Positions 11,835 through 23,174 of a stretch of DNA of 64,000 nt are shown here, in pieces. The notes below the pieces were generated by a model that did no database searches, was not told where the DNA came from, and worked only from the letters and a program-made list of their open reading frames with translations. Location: NCBI GenBank assembly GCA_002914805.1, contig JXTB01000122.1:573439-637438 (forward strand). The letters are read 5' to 3'. This DNA comes from Parasponia andersonii. Its lineage: Eukaryota; Streptophyta; Magnoliopsida; Rosales; Cannabaceae. The first letter of the stretch is position 1. Each line of letters begins with the position of its first letter. Both the position numbers and the translations under genes were made by a program.

Positions 11835-12413
11835 ATTTCCGGTTTGGATTATGTATATACATGTATGTTTTGGACTAAACTAACCATGCAGGAATTCCCC
11901 ATCACTAAAATATTTTCGATCGAGGAAATTATTTTCCTACTGGGCATTTTATGCTTATCCCCTACCTTCTTCCTCAGATGGTGTCCAGTGCGATCTCGGT
12001 GATCAAGAGGAGTAAGAGGTCATCTTGATTGCAGTTCGTCTCTTGGTAATGCTAGAAGTTTGTCGTCTTAGTTTTTGGATTGTTTGGACTTTATAGTAGC
12101 ATTGAATCAAGATTACTGCTTTTTATTTTGTCTGTGAACTTATGTATGCCATTCTGGTATTTGACTTTTGTTGTGGATGATAGTGATGTTTGGGCTTATA
12201 TTTGATTTCGTAATTTTTAATTATTATTCAGTCTATGTTTAATGGTGTATACAAACTGTGGGAGTGGTTCACAAGATGGAATTCTAATTATTTTATTTAA
12301 ATGGACTGTTTTTATATAAACTAGAACTTTTGATACTTTTCAAATAAATCAAAAAATTTCCCACCTTGTTGAAATTCCCTTTCTTCCACTGGTCTGGGTT
12401 TTGGGTCGTGACA
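10180..12413 (+). repeat. 3' LTR of Ty3 element 1
   Basis: 2234 bp, the partner of 3145-5357, ending GTCGTGACA before the AGAAG target duplication. Two TA microsatellites (10852-10875 and 11792-11832) are expanded compared with the 5' copy, which largely accounts for its greater length. Confidence 0.92.
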
Positions 12414-12418
12414 AGAAG
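12414..12418. other. Target-site duplication, right copy (AGAAG)
   Basis: AGAAG follows the GTGACA end of the 3' LTR and matches 3140-3144. Confidence 0.9.
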
Positions 12419-13130
12419 CGTTGTTGCAGTAGTAATGACAATGTGCAAAAATATAAAACTGAAAGTCCTTTTTTTATATATATAATCTTCAATACATTAT
12501 TTTAACATAAATAGTAGCTTTCACTCTAGTCACTAAGGTAGCCATTTTCACAGAGTATATTATCTTCTACATATTTTGTGATACATAGACCCAAATTATT
12601 CATGGACAACTTTTACTCTCCAGTGTTAGGTAGTTTTTCTATTTATGATGCCCATAAAGACAATATTTTTAATACAAGAGATCAATCAAATATTTGTCAG
12701 TCAAACTCTAATCCAGAATATTCAATTTATCCAATGCATCGAGTAATTCAAATAACAAAAATCTCAAAATCACTCTAATTAAACAATCAAATTTATGAAA
12801 AGAATAAATTAACTCTTTCTAAGATCTTAAGATTTCTCCAAAAAAAATACAAGGATAATTTATGCAATTCTCGGCCAGAATAAAATTAAAAGAAAAAGAA
12901 CAAATTCCCAAGTTTTTCTTTAGGAAATCAAATCTCACAAAATCAAGGGCTTTAGTGAATATATCAACAAGCTGTCTTTCTATTTCCATAATTTTCCAAA
13001 GCAATTATCTTGTAGTCAACTAATTCCGTGATAAAATGATTGACAAAAACTTGAACTCTAGATTGAGAAGTAGAAACAAACATAATTTCATTCTCACAAA
13101 TTTGAGCAATGATAAATCCATAATCAAAAT
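12419..13130 (-). mobile_element. Copia relic: tail of pol (RNase H end) and flanking sequence
   Basis: On the minus strand the translation at 12819-13004 reads RQLVDIFTKALDF followed by LKKNLGI. This matches the conserved end of copia RNase H (usually QLADIFTKPL...LGI), so the 3' end of pol lies here. The rest is AT-rich and shows nothing. Confidence 0.7.
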
Positions 13131-15575
13131 ATTTTAAAAAATAATTTGTCTACTCCCCCTCTCTTATAGTCTTTCTCAATCAAGAAATTGGTAAATCTTC
13201 TGCTATTCATCATCACACGAGCCTCATCCTGAGATAAAATATAGCAATTACCCAAAGATCTATACCCTTCCAAAATGCATTTACCTGAAGTATCTAGAAG
13301 TTGACATTTTTCATTGGTGAACCTAACATGAAAGTTCAAATTACACAATTGACTTATGAAAATTAAATTAACATTAAGACTTCTTATACCAAGAACTCTT
13401 CCTTTGACTCTATCGCCAAAGGTCACTATACCATTAGAAACAAGTTTGTAATTCGCCAGAATGTTCTTATCACCTGTCATATGCCTGAAACATCTACTAT
13501 CAAAATACCAAGAGCTAGTAGTATCGATTCTCAGACATGAACGAAAAGTAAAATAATTAAGATCCAATTTTCTTACCCATACCTTTCTAGAATTATTTTT
13601 CAAATAAATTTTGGGTCTTGGTGTATTTCTTGGAAGAGAACCCACAAATGAATTTTTAAAATAATTATTTTCTAGAAAACTCATAATTATAAAGTATCTA
13701 GGCCTTATGTTATCTTTAATTTCACAAAAGTGACAGGTAGGTATGAATTTCTCACCTTTGATTGTCATGGACGAATCTATTGTTGCAATAGGTTTGTTGT
13801 ATTTATTTGTTGATCCTATAGACGATATAAAACCAAAACCACTTTTGAATGTTACTCGACATCCTGTTGTTGCACTAACATGGACAAGTTTTCTGTTATC
13901 ACTAAATTTTTTTACTGTTACAATAATAGGCATAAAACCAATACCACATCTGATTGATGTATGAGATTATGCTGTTACAACAGCGAGTGTGCTGACAGGT
14001 GATGAAACATTTTTTGATCTTGCTGTTGTAACAACAAATCATTGGCTAGAGTAGAAACTAATTTTTCTCTCACAAAAATAGTTTTTATTCCTGAACATTC
14101 ACCTTTAAAACCAAGTCCAGTAACATCATCAAAAGATTTTATAGATGAAAAAATAAGATCCAAGTGAGAAGAACCAGAATTGAGCATTTTAAGAGATTTC
14201 ATAATTCTATCAAGCTCAAAAGAAACTTCTTTCAATTTCTTATCTTTTTTATCAACTTGTAATTCCAATTCTTTGAATCTTTTTTACTATTTTTTCTTAA
14301 AATTAAGTAACTCAGAATTAAAACTTACAAAAGTTTGGGTTTTTAGCACAAAGTCTTACCCATTAAGAGTATAATTTTTCATATGCCTCTCTAACTGATT
14401 CATCATCTACCTCTGAATCGTCATTGTTGTCAGAACTAAATTCAGTGATATTATCTTCTAATTTTTCAAATTATGTTCCAACATCATTGACATCGATAAC
14501 ATTGTTGTAACAAACAGTCTCTCTTGTAATAGAACCTACAACTTCTTGCAATTTCAAACATGAACCTGAAAACAAAGTGGCAGTCAAAGCAACATGATTA
14601 CTTACATTGCTATCATCTTCTTCTTGGTTGCTATCAGACTCTTCATCACTTCATGGTGTGGCACACGATTTTGATTTCTTTTTAAGAGTATTAGCACATT
14701 CAGATTGGATATTACCAGATCCACCACATTCCCTACACTTAACACCCCTGTTATTAAAAGAATCAAAAATTTTAGAGGAAGAATTACCTTTGGAGGATTT
14801 GGATGTAAAGGAATTAGACTTTGATGACTTGGATACTTTCTTTAAGTATTTTTTGAAAATTTTCATTATAGGGTAAGACTGTCACCTTCACCTTCCTCAA
14901 TCTTTTGGATAGATTTTAAAGTAATGGACTCATCCTTTCTTTTGTGTTTGAAAGTCATTTCAAAAGCACAAAGAGAACTCATCATGTCTTCCACCTTCAT
15001 GGTGTTAAGATTCTTACTTTCTTCAATCGCAATGATCTTAGGCTGAAAATGATCTGAGAGTGATCTGATAATTTTTCTCACAATAACAACCTTAGGAATC
15101 TTTTCACCGAGAGCAAAAGACTCATTAGTAATGCACACAATTTTATATAAAAATAAGAAAGTGAATCATCTTTATCCATGCGTAATTCAAATCTAGTAGT
15201 AAGAGACACGAGTTTATTATGCTTAACATCATTTGAACCTTCAAAATGAGTTTGAAGGATTTCTCATGCTTCATTGGCAGGTTTGCATGAAGAAATCAAC
15301 TTGATTTACTCTATATCACACCCATTGAAAATAGCATGTAAAGCTTTGGTGTTGTAACTTGCTAGCAAATCATCTTGGGGTGACCAATCAATCTCGAATT
15401 TCAAGGAGATTGTTCCATCATTAGCTTTGACAATAGAATAAGACCAACCTATAAGAATATATCTCTAGGCTTTAATGTCAAGAACTCTGATGAATGCTTT
15501 CATCCTAGTCTTTCAATAAGGATAGTTAGTCTGGGTGGGCGTGAAATTGAAGCTCCTTCAGATAAAAATGACATT
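13130..15575 (-). mobile_element. Copia relic: Gag, zinc knuckle and protease region
   Basis: Reading leftward on the minus strand, Gag begins near 15571 with MSFLSEGAS, and a helix-rich core has SNESFALGEKIP and KIIRSL near 15060-15140. A zinc knuckle CRECGGSGNIQSEC lies near 14720-14750, then come coiled, Lys-rich sequence and the protease surroundings SSWYFDSRCFRHMTGDK near 13460-13520. The intact family motif would be WYLDSGCSRHMTGD. The order and the motifs identify a SIRE/Maximus-type copia Gag-Pol. The region is decayed with multiple breaks. Confidence 0.82.
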
Positions 15576-15635
15576 CCTGCAAAAATGAATCAGAAACTTC
15601 CCAAAATCTCACTAAATAAATGTTAGTGACTCTGC

Positions 15636-15647
15636 TCTGATACCAAT
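15636..15647 (-). other. Primer-binding site of the copia relic (tRNA-iMet)
   Basis: The plus strand reads GCTCTGATACCA, which is TGGTATCAGAGC on the element's strand, a few bases from the inner end of the 5' LTR. Confidence 0.85.
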
Positions 15648-15650
15648 TAA

Positions 15651-17216
15651 AAGATCTAAGATTACAAGTATACCAATTTTTTCGATTTATTATTCAAAAT
15701 AAACAAATTTAAAAATCGATTGTCGTTGTTGTTGTAACAGTGGGATAAATTCTACTGTAGTTGCAATAGTTAATCGTATTATTGTTATTGCAACACTAAA
15801 GTATTGAATGCATTCTATTGGCAAAACAATCACAATAATAAAATCAAAAGAAAATAAATGAAACCATAGATTTTTACATGGTTCGATTATTTTTCAATAA
15901 CCTACTTCATAGGGCCACGACTAAAGAAAGAAACATATTACTAGAAATTTTTATTATATATACTAATAACTTAAATAAGAAAGACTCCCTCATATCTTGA
16001 TGCATCGTATTTAATTCTTCTCTCAATATGCTCAGCCAGCTCTACTCGTCTTAATTAACTCCAAGCTCTTGAACTCGCTTCAATAGTTAGATCAATCTTC
16101 TCTGCTACATCGTGCCTTTAGTTCAACACACCAGGACTCTTTCTTATGTACTAGAACTTATCTTCTTCCGAAGGATTTTTACAATCTGAAATGAATTTTC
16201 TAGAGCTAATCACTCTAAGAATATTTAAGGCTCACAGAAAAATAAACTTTCAAAACTCTTTTACATAAGCTCTCTTTTTCTCATAGTTTGGACATAAATA
16301 AAAGCTCTATTACAGTATATTTTTCTCTTTGAAGTGCATCAATAATTCTTTAGAGTAGTAGAGCTTTTATAGATGATTTTTCATTCCTTTGGTTATCCAT
16401 TATAGTGTGAATAGGTTGAAATTAAGTAAAAAAAGTGTTAATAATAAAATCAAAGCCTTTCCATAAATGTTGTAATTAGCCAGAGCAACTTTCTGAACTA
16501 TTACTAAAAAAATGTCTAGATTCATGATTGCTCATTTAATTCAGTTTGGACATGTTTTGTATAGCTAGAAATCTTTATTTAAGATGCCAAAGATTGATAA
16601 TTAACTTAGAAAATTATATCTCAACTAATATCAATCAAAAGCCAAGACTTAAGAAAATTAACCAATCTCTCCTTAAATATCCAGAGTTGTTGCACTAGAT
16701 CATAAAATGTGATCACAATAACTCATCAAATCAATTATCTAAAGGAAACTTAATTAATTGATTAGCAAATTTTCAGCAATAATTAAGGACGAAAATCCTT
16801 ACGAATTCACTTCAGAAACCTATACAAATTCATTGAATAAATAAGAAACAATCAGATATCAATCAAAGATTAAAAAAAAAATGAGGAAATAATCAATGAT
16901 ATATATAGTAAATATAAAAAGAATTGATTAAAAATTGAAAATACCTTAAATCGCTATACACGAAATTCCATTTATATTTCACTAATATTATCACAAGAAT
17001 TATCAAATATGGAAACAAAACTTATTTAAGTACATTCTAGAAGATTTTCACATAAAGAAAAATACAAATTCCAGTTGTTATAAAACTAACACTTATTATA
17101 ACAACTTCAGACTTATTATGATAACTTTAGACTTTTTGTAATAATTTCTTCTTCGTTTTATCCACTTGAGTTCTCAAAATTTTGCCATTTAAAATGCTAA
17201 ACTTTTGAACCTAACT
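15651..17216 (-). repeat. 5' LTR of the copia relic
   Basis: The stretch from just beyond the primer site to the outer end ...GAACCTAACT at 17216 matches the visible parts of the left LTR. The inner boundary is uncertain by several bases because the TG/CA end is not clear. Confidence 0.8.
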
Positions 17217-20200
17217 ATTTTTCTTTCTTTTTCTTGTTATTTAATTCTATGTATATAAATTTGAAGAGAATACTATATGGAAGGCCACTGCTGCACGTAG
17301 CATTACTCATATTTGAATTTGACATGACATCTAACGCATTATTAGCTTTCATCACTTAATATAAATTAATAATAATAAAAAAACATATATATATATATAT
17401 AGATGCCAATATCGATAAATTTTCGTCTTTCACAAACAATAGTACAATAATATCACTTAATTTAAGTTTTCTAATGTCATAAATTGGAGTGTCTGACTTC
17501 ACTATAGGGTAAAAAGCTGTCCAGCTCGTTATTCAGGGAGAAAAAAAAAAAAAAAAAGTGGTACTTTCCACCGCGGTTCTAGCTAATGAGAAATGAAACT
17601 TTCATACTCTCACCTCTTATATACAAATATATTACACAATATATATATAATTAAGTGACGGTCCTATAAAAACAAGCTAATATAATGCAAATGCAAAAGA
17701 GATAAAGCAATTGATCTTACAAATATGATATCTGAGCTGTGACTATAGGTAATCGATTGTGACTCGTGAGGGGTGTAAAACTGTAAATCAGGATAACGTA
17801 TATATATTCGTCAAGCAAAAGAATCAAGAGTGTACTTGGTCTAATTTACCTAGCATGATTAGCAAGGTTCTATACATTGAAAAGCCATCAGTGTACATGT
17901 CTGTGCGTTTTACAATTAACCAAAAAAAAAAAAAAAGTTTGGACAGATCGACAAATCTTACGCAGAAATCACAAATGAAAAGACAAATCTCATGGATAGA
18001 TAAAGGAATTCTTTTGTAATCTTTATGTTTTCCATTAATTGTTACGGTATTTAAGCCAGTGATTAAATTCAAAAATACATTAGCTTATTGTGACTTTGAT
18101 GTGAATTTGGACGGTTAATCGCAGAAAGGACATTATCTACTACAAGTGTACATAGCATACGTTGGGGTTCAAGTGTTACAAGCAAGAAGTTAGGGACCAA
18201 TGTTGCAAATAGACTTCATATTTGCATATTGCATAAACTTCTAGTGTTGCAAATAAGTTTGCAAATATACTTTCTTTTTTTTTTTTTTTTCTGGGAAGGG
18301 GGGAAGCCAAATATTTTTAAACGGGGATTAATCGCTCTCCTCCTCTCAACAATTTCTCTTTCTGTTGAACTCCCTCTATTTTCTTTTTTGTTTTATTTTT
18401 CGTTTTCAATAATTTTTCCGGCACTATGTATAGGCTACATAGTTACCCAAGCTAAATTTAGATCTAAGAGCCTTTCATCCTACCTGACTATAAATAAGTA
18501 TAGGTTGTGTAGGTTTTGTCACAACTCAAAATCTTAGACCGTGATTTTTTAGTAATTCTATAAAAAAAGAACGCATTTTTAGTTTAATTTACGAAAACAT
18601 TCATTTGAGGTTTTCTTTGTTTTGATATGGTTTACATGACTATCTTTTAGTCACAAAATTTTTGTGATTAGATCCAGAAGATTAATTCTGCGGTACTCTG
18701 GTATCAGTTTTTCACTCTGGTATTAGTTGGAAAAACGAATTATAGTGACGGAGGTGATTTTGAAGAGCGAAGAATCATCTCTCCTATAGCTTTAATTATA
18801 CCACTTTGTATTTCCTCCATGGTCATGAGTTGAATTATGATAGGCTTGTCGATTAATTCATTTGTTATTATGGGTTGTTATTTGTAATTCGATTTTTTGT
18901 ATTAAATGGGTTATTATATTGAATTCTTATTCGATGAACAAAATTTTTTTAGCTTGATTAAAAAAACTTTAACATTTTGGTTGCAAAAATGTTTTTTTTT
19001 CCTTTAAGATTCTATTATTTCTATTTTTTATACTCAAATAATAATTCATTATGAAAATACGTAATTCAATTATTTTTGACATCATATACCAACTATAAGA
19101 TCAATATATACATAGCAGTGTTGAATAGAAGACCAAAACAAAAAAAAAAAAATCAAAACAAATAAGAAAGCAGAAATGGTTTAAGTTTTTTATAAATAAC
19201 TTTAGAATTAATGTGCACTTTAAAAAAAATATATGAGAAACGGAAATATCAAAAATGTTTTAAATTCTTTTGAACCGTTTATTTCAAGGAGGGATGGAGA
19301 GAGACTTTTAACGGTTTATTTAGAGGAGAGATGGAGAGAGACTGTGAAAGATAAGTGGGAACTGAAAGCCCCTCAAAATTATGAACAAAAGACCCTATGG
19401 ATCTCTCATTTTTGTCGAGAGTTGTTGTTTACCTAATTACATTTGAGATTTTGTCTAAATGCCTCAAATTTTACAAATGTGGTGTTGTTTTGCCCTAATT
19501 AACATATAACATTAGAACTTTATATATCTTGTGAGGTAAAAATATGATTGTTTTAGAAATAATATTTGTTAAAAAAGTTTTGCTGGGTAAACGTCTTTTG
19601 GTTTTATGCAACAGTAAAAATTCTCCGAATTTGTTTCTTGTCATTATCTATTTCGGTACAAATATTTTATCAATTATTAGAGTTTATGAAAATATGAGAA
19701 TAGAATTTTTTTTTTTCCCTTATTTCCTCATTATTATTTAAAGAGCCTCAATTTTGACAAATAAAAAAGTTTCTTTTTCTAACAATGTCTACCAATTAGA
19801 GCAAATTAGCACTACATTTGTAAGAATTGAGACAAACTGATACTACATTTGTAAAAATTTTAGCGAAATTTCAAATTTAGCGTGGCAGAAGACAATTCTC
19901 AGCAAATGTCAATGAGTCATAGGATACTTCGTCCTAAAATTGTTCTCCTAGTCTGCTGATTTGACACATGCCTTCAGTGTAGATTTTTTTTTTTTTAGAC
20001 AATATAGAGTTTTAATTATATAATGACTAAAAAACAATAAAAAATTTAATTACCATGAAACCTCTTATATTAGAATTTTAATATTAATTAACACAAATGA
20101 CACGTAAATTGTAAAGTTTCAAATAAATTTACTAATATTACAACGATATCTCGTATGTCATATATTAGTATCACAAAAATTGGAATGAGAATTGAGATCC

Positions 20201-20874
20201 TAATCTTACTTTATATATATTTGAATACTTGATTACAGAGAAAAAAGGAACAGATCATGGGTAATGACTTATGTCATGATCACTTACATTAATTTACAAA
20301 ATGTGGTGATTAGTGACCGATCTCTTCGATCATATGAAACTATATTTGATACTGATGGGTTACCCATTATCATCCTTCTAAATCATTTTTTATTGCGAAA
20401 TGAGATATTAATATATGATCTTAGGGACACTTTAGAGCTGGTCTATATCAAAGAGAGTAACCATATATTATATCATCCATAATCAAGATTAAGATGGTCA
20501 CCAACGAGTAACCCAAGAAAAACATTGGAATATAGAGCAACTGGCCTGGTTTTATACTCAAGGACCATTACATCTGTCCGACTCAGACTGTACTAATCGA
20601 GAATATTAAGGAGCTATTTAAAAATTCTCATTTGATAGTAATCTATATTAATCCAGCCAGTGACTAGAAGATGCCACGCCCTAACCCTGGAAAGTCCTAG
20701 ACCATTGGTTAAAGCCTTCTTTTTCAGTGAGTTCTTTTGTCCCTTCGATCAATTATTCTATTAGATTATTTTAAAGTTTTCACATTATCTTTCCAGTACT
20801 GATTAGTAGTGGTGGATTTGCATTTATAATTCTTATTTTTTTTCCTTTTTCGGTACCGAGAGTTTATATATATA
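17217..20874. other. AT-rich spacer without a recognisable gene
   Basis: No coding region with a recognisable domain or splice pattern was found. It contains A/T homopolymers (for example near 17538 and 18273), short TA runs and a diverged copy of a dispersed repeat at 19430-19880. Short frames in this stretch look random. Confidence 0.6.
19430..19880 (+). repeat. Diverged dispersed repeat, copy 1
   Basis: Read side by side, this stretch and 27305-27815 share the same order of short phrases: a 'caaatttta(c)aaatat' block, a 'ttagaaatattcttgtt'-like block, a 'gtatgagaaaatat'-like block and 'taaaaattttag'. Identity is low and gapped, suggesting an old repeat family of about 450 bp with no visible coding capacity. 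Confidence 0.35.
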
Positions 20875-21113
20875 GGACAGCAATCAATAAGTATTTTTTT
20901 TTTTACCTATACATAAGTATTAATTTGGTTAATGAAAATTTAACATGTATATTTTTTTATTGTAAAATGTAAGAGAGAGAAAAAGCATTAATGATGTACG
21001 TCTTTTCATGCACTTCATTATAGCAATTGGATCACCATTAGATAGTGATCCAACGGCTACAAAAAAAATACCTACCCATAGGTAAAAAAAAAAAAATACC
21101 TATTGGATTGGCA

Positions 21114-21118
<5 letters not shown>
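20875..21118 (+). mobile_element. TA-embedded MITE-like element, copy A
   Basis: About 243 bp with near-inverted ends: a left end ...AATAGGTATTTTTTTTTACCTAT-like and a right end AATACCTATTGGATTGGCAA. The interior carries 'agcattaatgatgtacgtct' and a GGATCACCATTAGATAGTGATCC inverted repeat. It is flanked by TA runs. There is no coding capacity; a short non-autonomous DNA element is the best reading, and the family name is unknown to me. Confidence 0.65.
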
Positions 21119-21144
<26 letters not shown>

Positions 21145-21186
21145 GGTTATATTTATATATATATATATGGTTATATTTGTATATAT

Positions 21187-21430
21187 GGTTGCCAATCCAA
21201 TAGGTATTTTTTTTCTTTACCTATGGGTATGTATTTTTTTTTTAGCCGTTGGATTGCCATCTAATGGTAATCTAATGGCTATAATGAAGTGCATGAAAAG
21301 ACGTGCATCATTAATGCTTTTTCTCTCTCTTACTTTTTACAATAAAAAAATATATATGCTAAATTTTCATTGGCCAAATTGATACCTATGCATAGGTAAA
21401 AAAAAAAAATACCTACTGGATTGATGCCCT
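21187..21430 (-). mobile_element. TA-embedded MITE-like element, copy B (inverted)
   Basis: This is the reverse complement of copy A, starting GGTTGCCAATCCAATAGG and ending CTACTGGATTGATGCC. It is separated from copy A by about 70 bp of TA repeat with 'ggttatattt' interruptions. Confidence 0.65.
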
Positions 21431-21462
21431 ATATATATATGGTTATATTTATATATATATAT

Positions 21463-21705
21463 GGTTGTCAATCTAATAGGTATTTTTTTTTTTACCTATA
21501 CATAAGTATTAATTTGGTTAATGAAAATTTAACATGTATATTTTTTTATTGTAAAATGTAAGAGAGAGAAAGAGCATTAATGATGTACGTCTTTTCATGC
21601 ACTTCATTATAGCAATTGGATCACCATTAGATAGTGATTCAACGGCTACAAAAAAAATACCTATCCAACAGGTAAAGAAAAAAAAATACTTATTAGATTG
21701 GCAAC
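21463..21705 (+). mobile_element. TA-embedded MITE-like element, copy C
   Basis: Same orientation as copy A and very close to it in sequence, flanked by TA repeats on both sides (21438-21462 and 21706-21730). Confidence 0.65.
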
Positions 21706-21730
21706 ATATATATATATATATATATATATA

Positions 21731-22694
21731 TTTCTAATCCAAATTAATTTCACAGTCATAATCGAGTAGGCGGGCTTAGCAATTTTTTTTCTTAGGGCTG
21801 TCTGTACATTTCGATGATAACTAAAGCGTAATCTCATGGTAGAATAACCTTAATTAGTTTTATGACGAAGAAAGCCTTAGCCATAGCCATGCATGGGGAT
21901 TTATAGGGCACATCCTAAGAGTAGCCTAATCAGTTTTCAGCCCACGAATCCAGAAAAAGAATGCTAATGTAGGAGACCTAAACCTAACTACGAATATCAA
22001 TATACTAGTTATTCTTTTCACTGGCGCTCAGCTTTTTTAAAAATAAACATCCTAATGGAGATTAAACAAACAACATAAAAAAGATTTATTTGCCTAAACA
22101 TTGTCGCACTTTTTGGGGATGCTCACGTGCCATCAAGTGCCCCAAGAAAGGGATTTTTTAGTAAATTAAGTGAATGAATAAATAATTCTTAAATGTTTTG
22201 AATAAATGATAGTGCTTTTTAATGTCACATACATATATATATATACATATTTTGAGGGAAAGTCATATATTTATTTGACTCTATATATTATATAATACTT
22301 CTTACTTATGTGCAATATGACTCAGCAATAGGGTTGCATAAATCAATCTAATTAGATAATCGTCGATTCAATTCAATTTCAATTAAAAACCTGATATAAA
22401 TTTATCTTAATTCCATTAAATTGGATACAAGTTTAAAAATCCAATTATTATGATAGGATATGATCGATCTTATTTTTGAAATCCAATATATATAACCTAT
22501 CTAATGCAATATACATATACACTTTAAATATATATACATATATATATATATATATTTACATGTTATGGTTTTACATTGCACTTTTGGTTAATTTTGCTAT
22601 AGGTTTTGTTGTCACTTTTTTATGGTAGACTGATGTAATTTGTTTAACCTAATAATGAATCAAATGGATATATATATATATATATTTATATATA
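21731..22694. other. AT-rich spacer
   Basis: No gene seen. It carries short TA microsatellites around 22230, 22500-22560 and 22665-22700. Confidence 0.6.
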
Positions 22695-22906
22695 TAATGA
22701 ACATTTTTTTATACTTATAGATAAGTATCATTTTAGTCAATGAAAATTTATTATGTATATATTTTATTATAGAAAATAAAAAAGAGAAATAATATTAATA
22801 ATACGCGTCTTTTTATATACTTCATTATAACCGTTAAATCATTATTAGACGATGATCCAATGGTTAAAAAAATATAGATAAAAAATATTTATTAAATTGA
22901 CAACTA
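22695..22906 (+). mobile_element. TA-embedded MITE-like element, copy D (diverged)
   Basis: It follows copy A in order (tacttatagataagtatc, then 'aatgaaaattta', then 'gcgtcttttt', then 'gatgatccaatggtt') but with many substitutions, so it is older. It is bordered by TA runs. Confidence 0.5.
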
Positions 22907-22931
22907 TATATAATTATATATATATATATAT

Positions 22932-23174
22932 GGTTGCTAATCCAATAGGTATTTTTTTATACCTATGGGTAGGTTTTTTTTTTTTAGTCGTTGGATCACT
23001 ATTAGATAGTGATCCAATAGCTATAATGAAGTACATAAAAAGACGTGCATCATTAATGCTCTTTCTCTCTCTTACTTTTTACAATAAAAAAATATGCATA
23101 CTAAATTTTCATTAGGCAAATTGATACATATACATAGGTAAAAAAAAAATAAAAAAATACCTGGATTGGTGGCC
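22932..23174 (-). mobile_element. TA-embedded MITE-like element, copy E (inverted)
   Basis: It is in the same orientation as copy B and close to it, including GGTTGCTAATCCAATAGG at the start. It forms an inverted pair with copy D across a TA run. Confidence 0.6.

Larger units (their letters stand above)
3145..12413 (+). mobile_element. Ty3/gypsy LTR retrotransposon, chromovirus (Tekay/Del-like), element 1, broken
   Basis: A full-length but decayed element of 9269 bp with LTRs of about 2.2 kb, an initiator-Met primer site, gag-pol domains in Ty3 order (gag, protease, reverse transcriptase, RNase H, integrase) and a polypurine tract. The integrase ends in a chromodomain-like tail with EATWELE and KYPHLF, typical of plant chromoviruses. 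Long LTRs and the primer type fit the Tekay/Del branch. It carries about a dozen breaks in the coding part, so it is a fossil. The two LTRs differ at about 7% of sites over the first 215 bases compared by eye. At 1.3e-8 changes per site per year that is between two and three million years, inflated by any CpG decay. It is inserted into the copia relic. Confidence 0.92.
1..17216 (-). mobile_element. Ty1/copia retrotransposon relic (Sirevirus/SIRE-Maximus type), nested host of other insertions
   Basis: A minus-strand LTR element that extends past the left edge of the window. The left (3') LTR ends at 2120 and is followed inward by a purine-rich tract on the minus strand. The right (5') LTR spans about 15651-17216, with a primer site for initiator-Met tRNA at 15636-15647. 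Between them lie a Gag region, a retroviral-type zinc knuckle, an aspartic protease region and the tail of the RNase H; most of integrase and reverse transcriptase cannot be seen. The gag start (MSFLSEGAS), the zinc knuckle and the protease surroundings resemble SIRE1/Maximus elements. The two LTRs differ at roughly 12% of sites over the 120 bases I compared by eye, so it is several million years old. It is clearly broken, with many interruptions, and carries a Ty3 element and a 1.5-kb insert. Confidence 0.85.

Noticed and set aside
13743-14876. Plus-strand frames in the copia Gag-protease region
   Set aside because: They oppose the well-supported minus-strand Gag and protease and show no domain.
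17759-19741. Several 60-100 codon frames in the spacer
   Set aside because: AT-rich composition, no conserved motif, no splice pattern and no supporting promoter.
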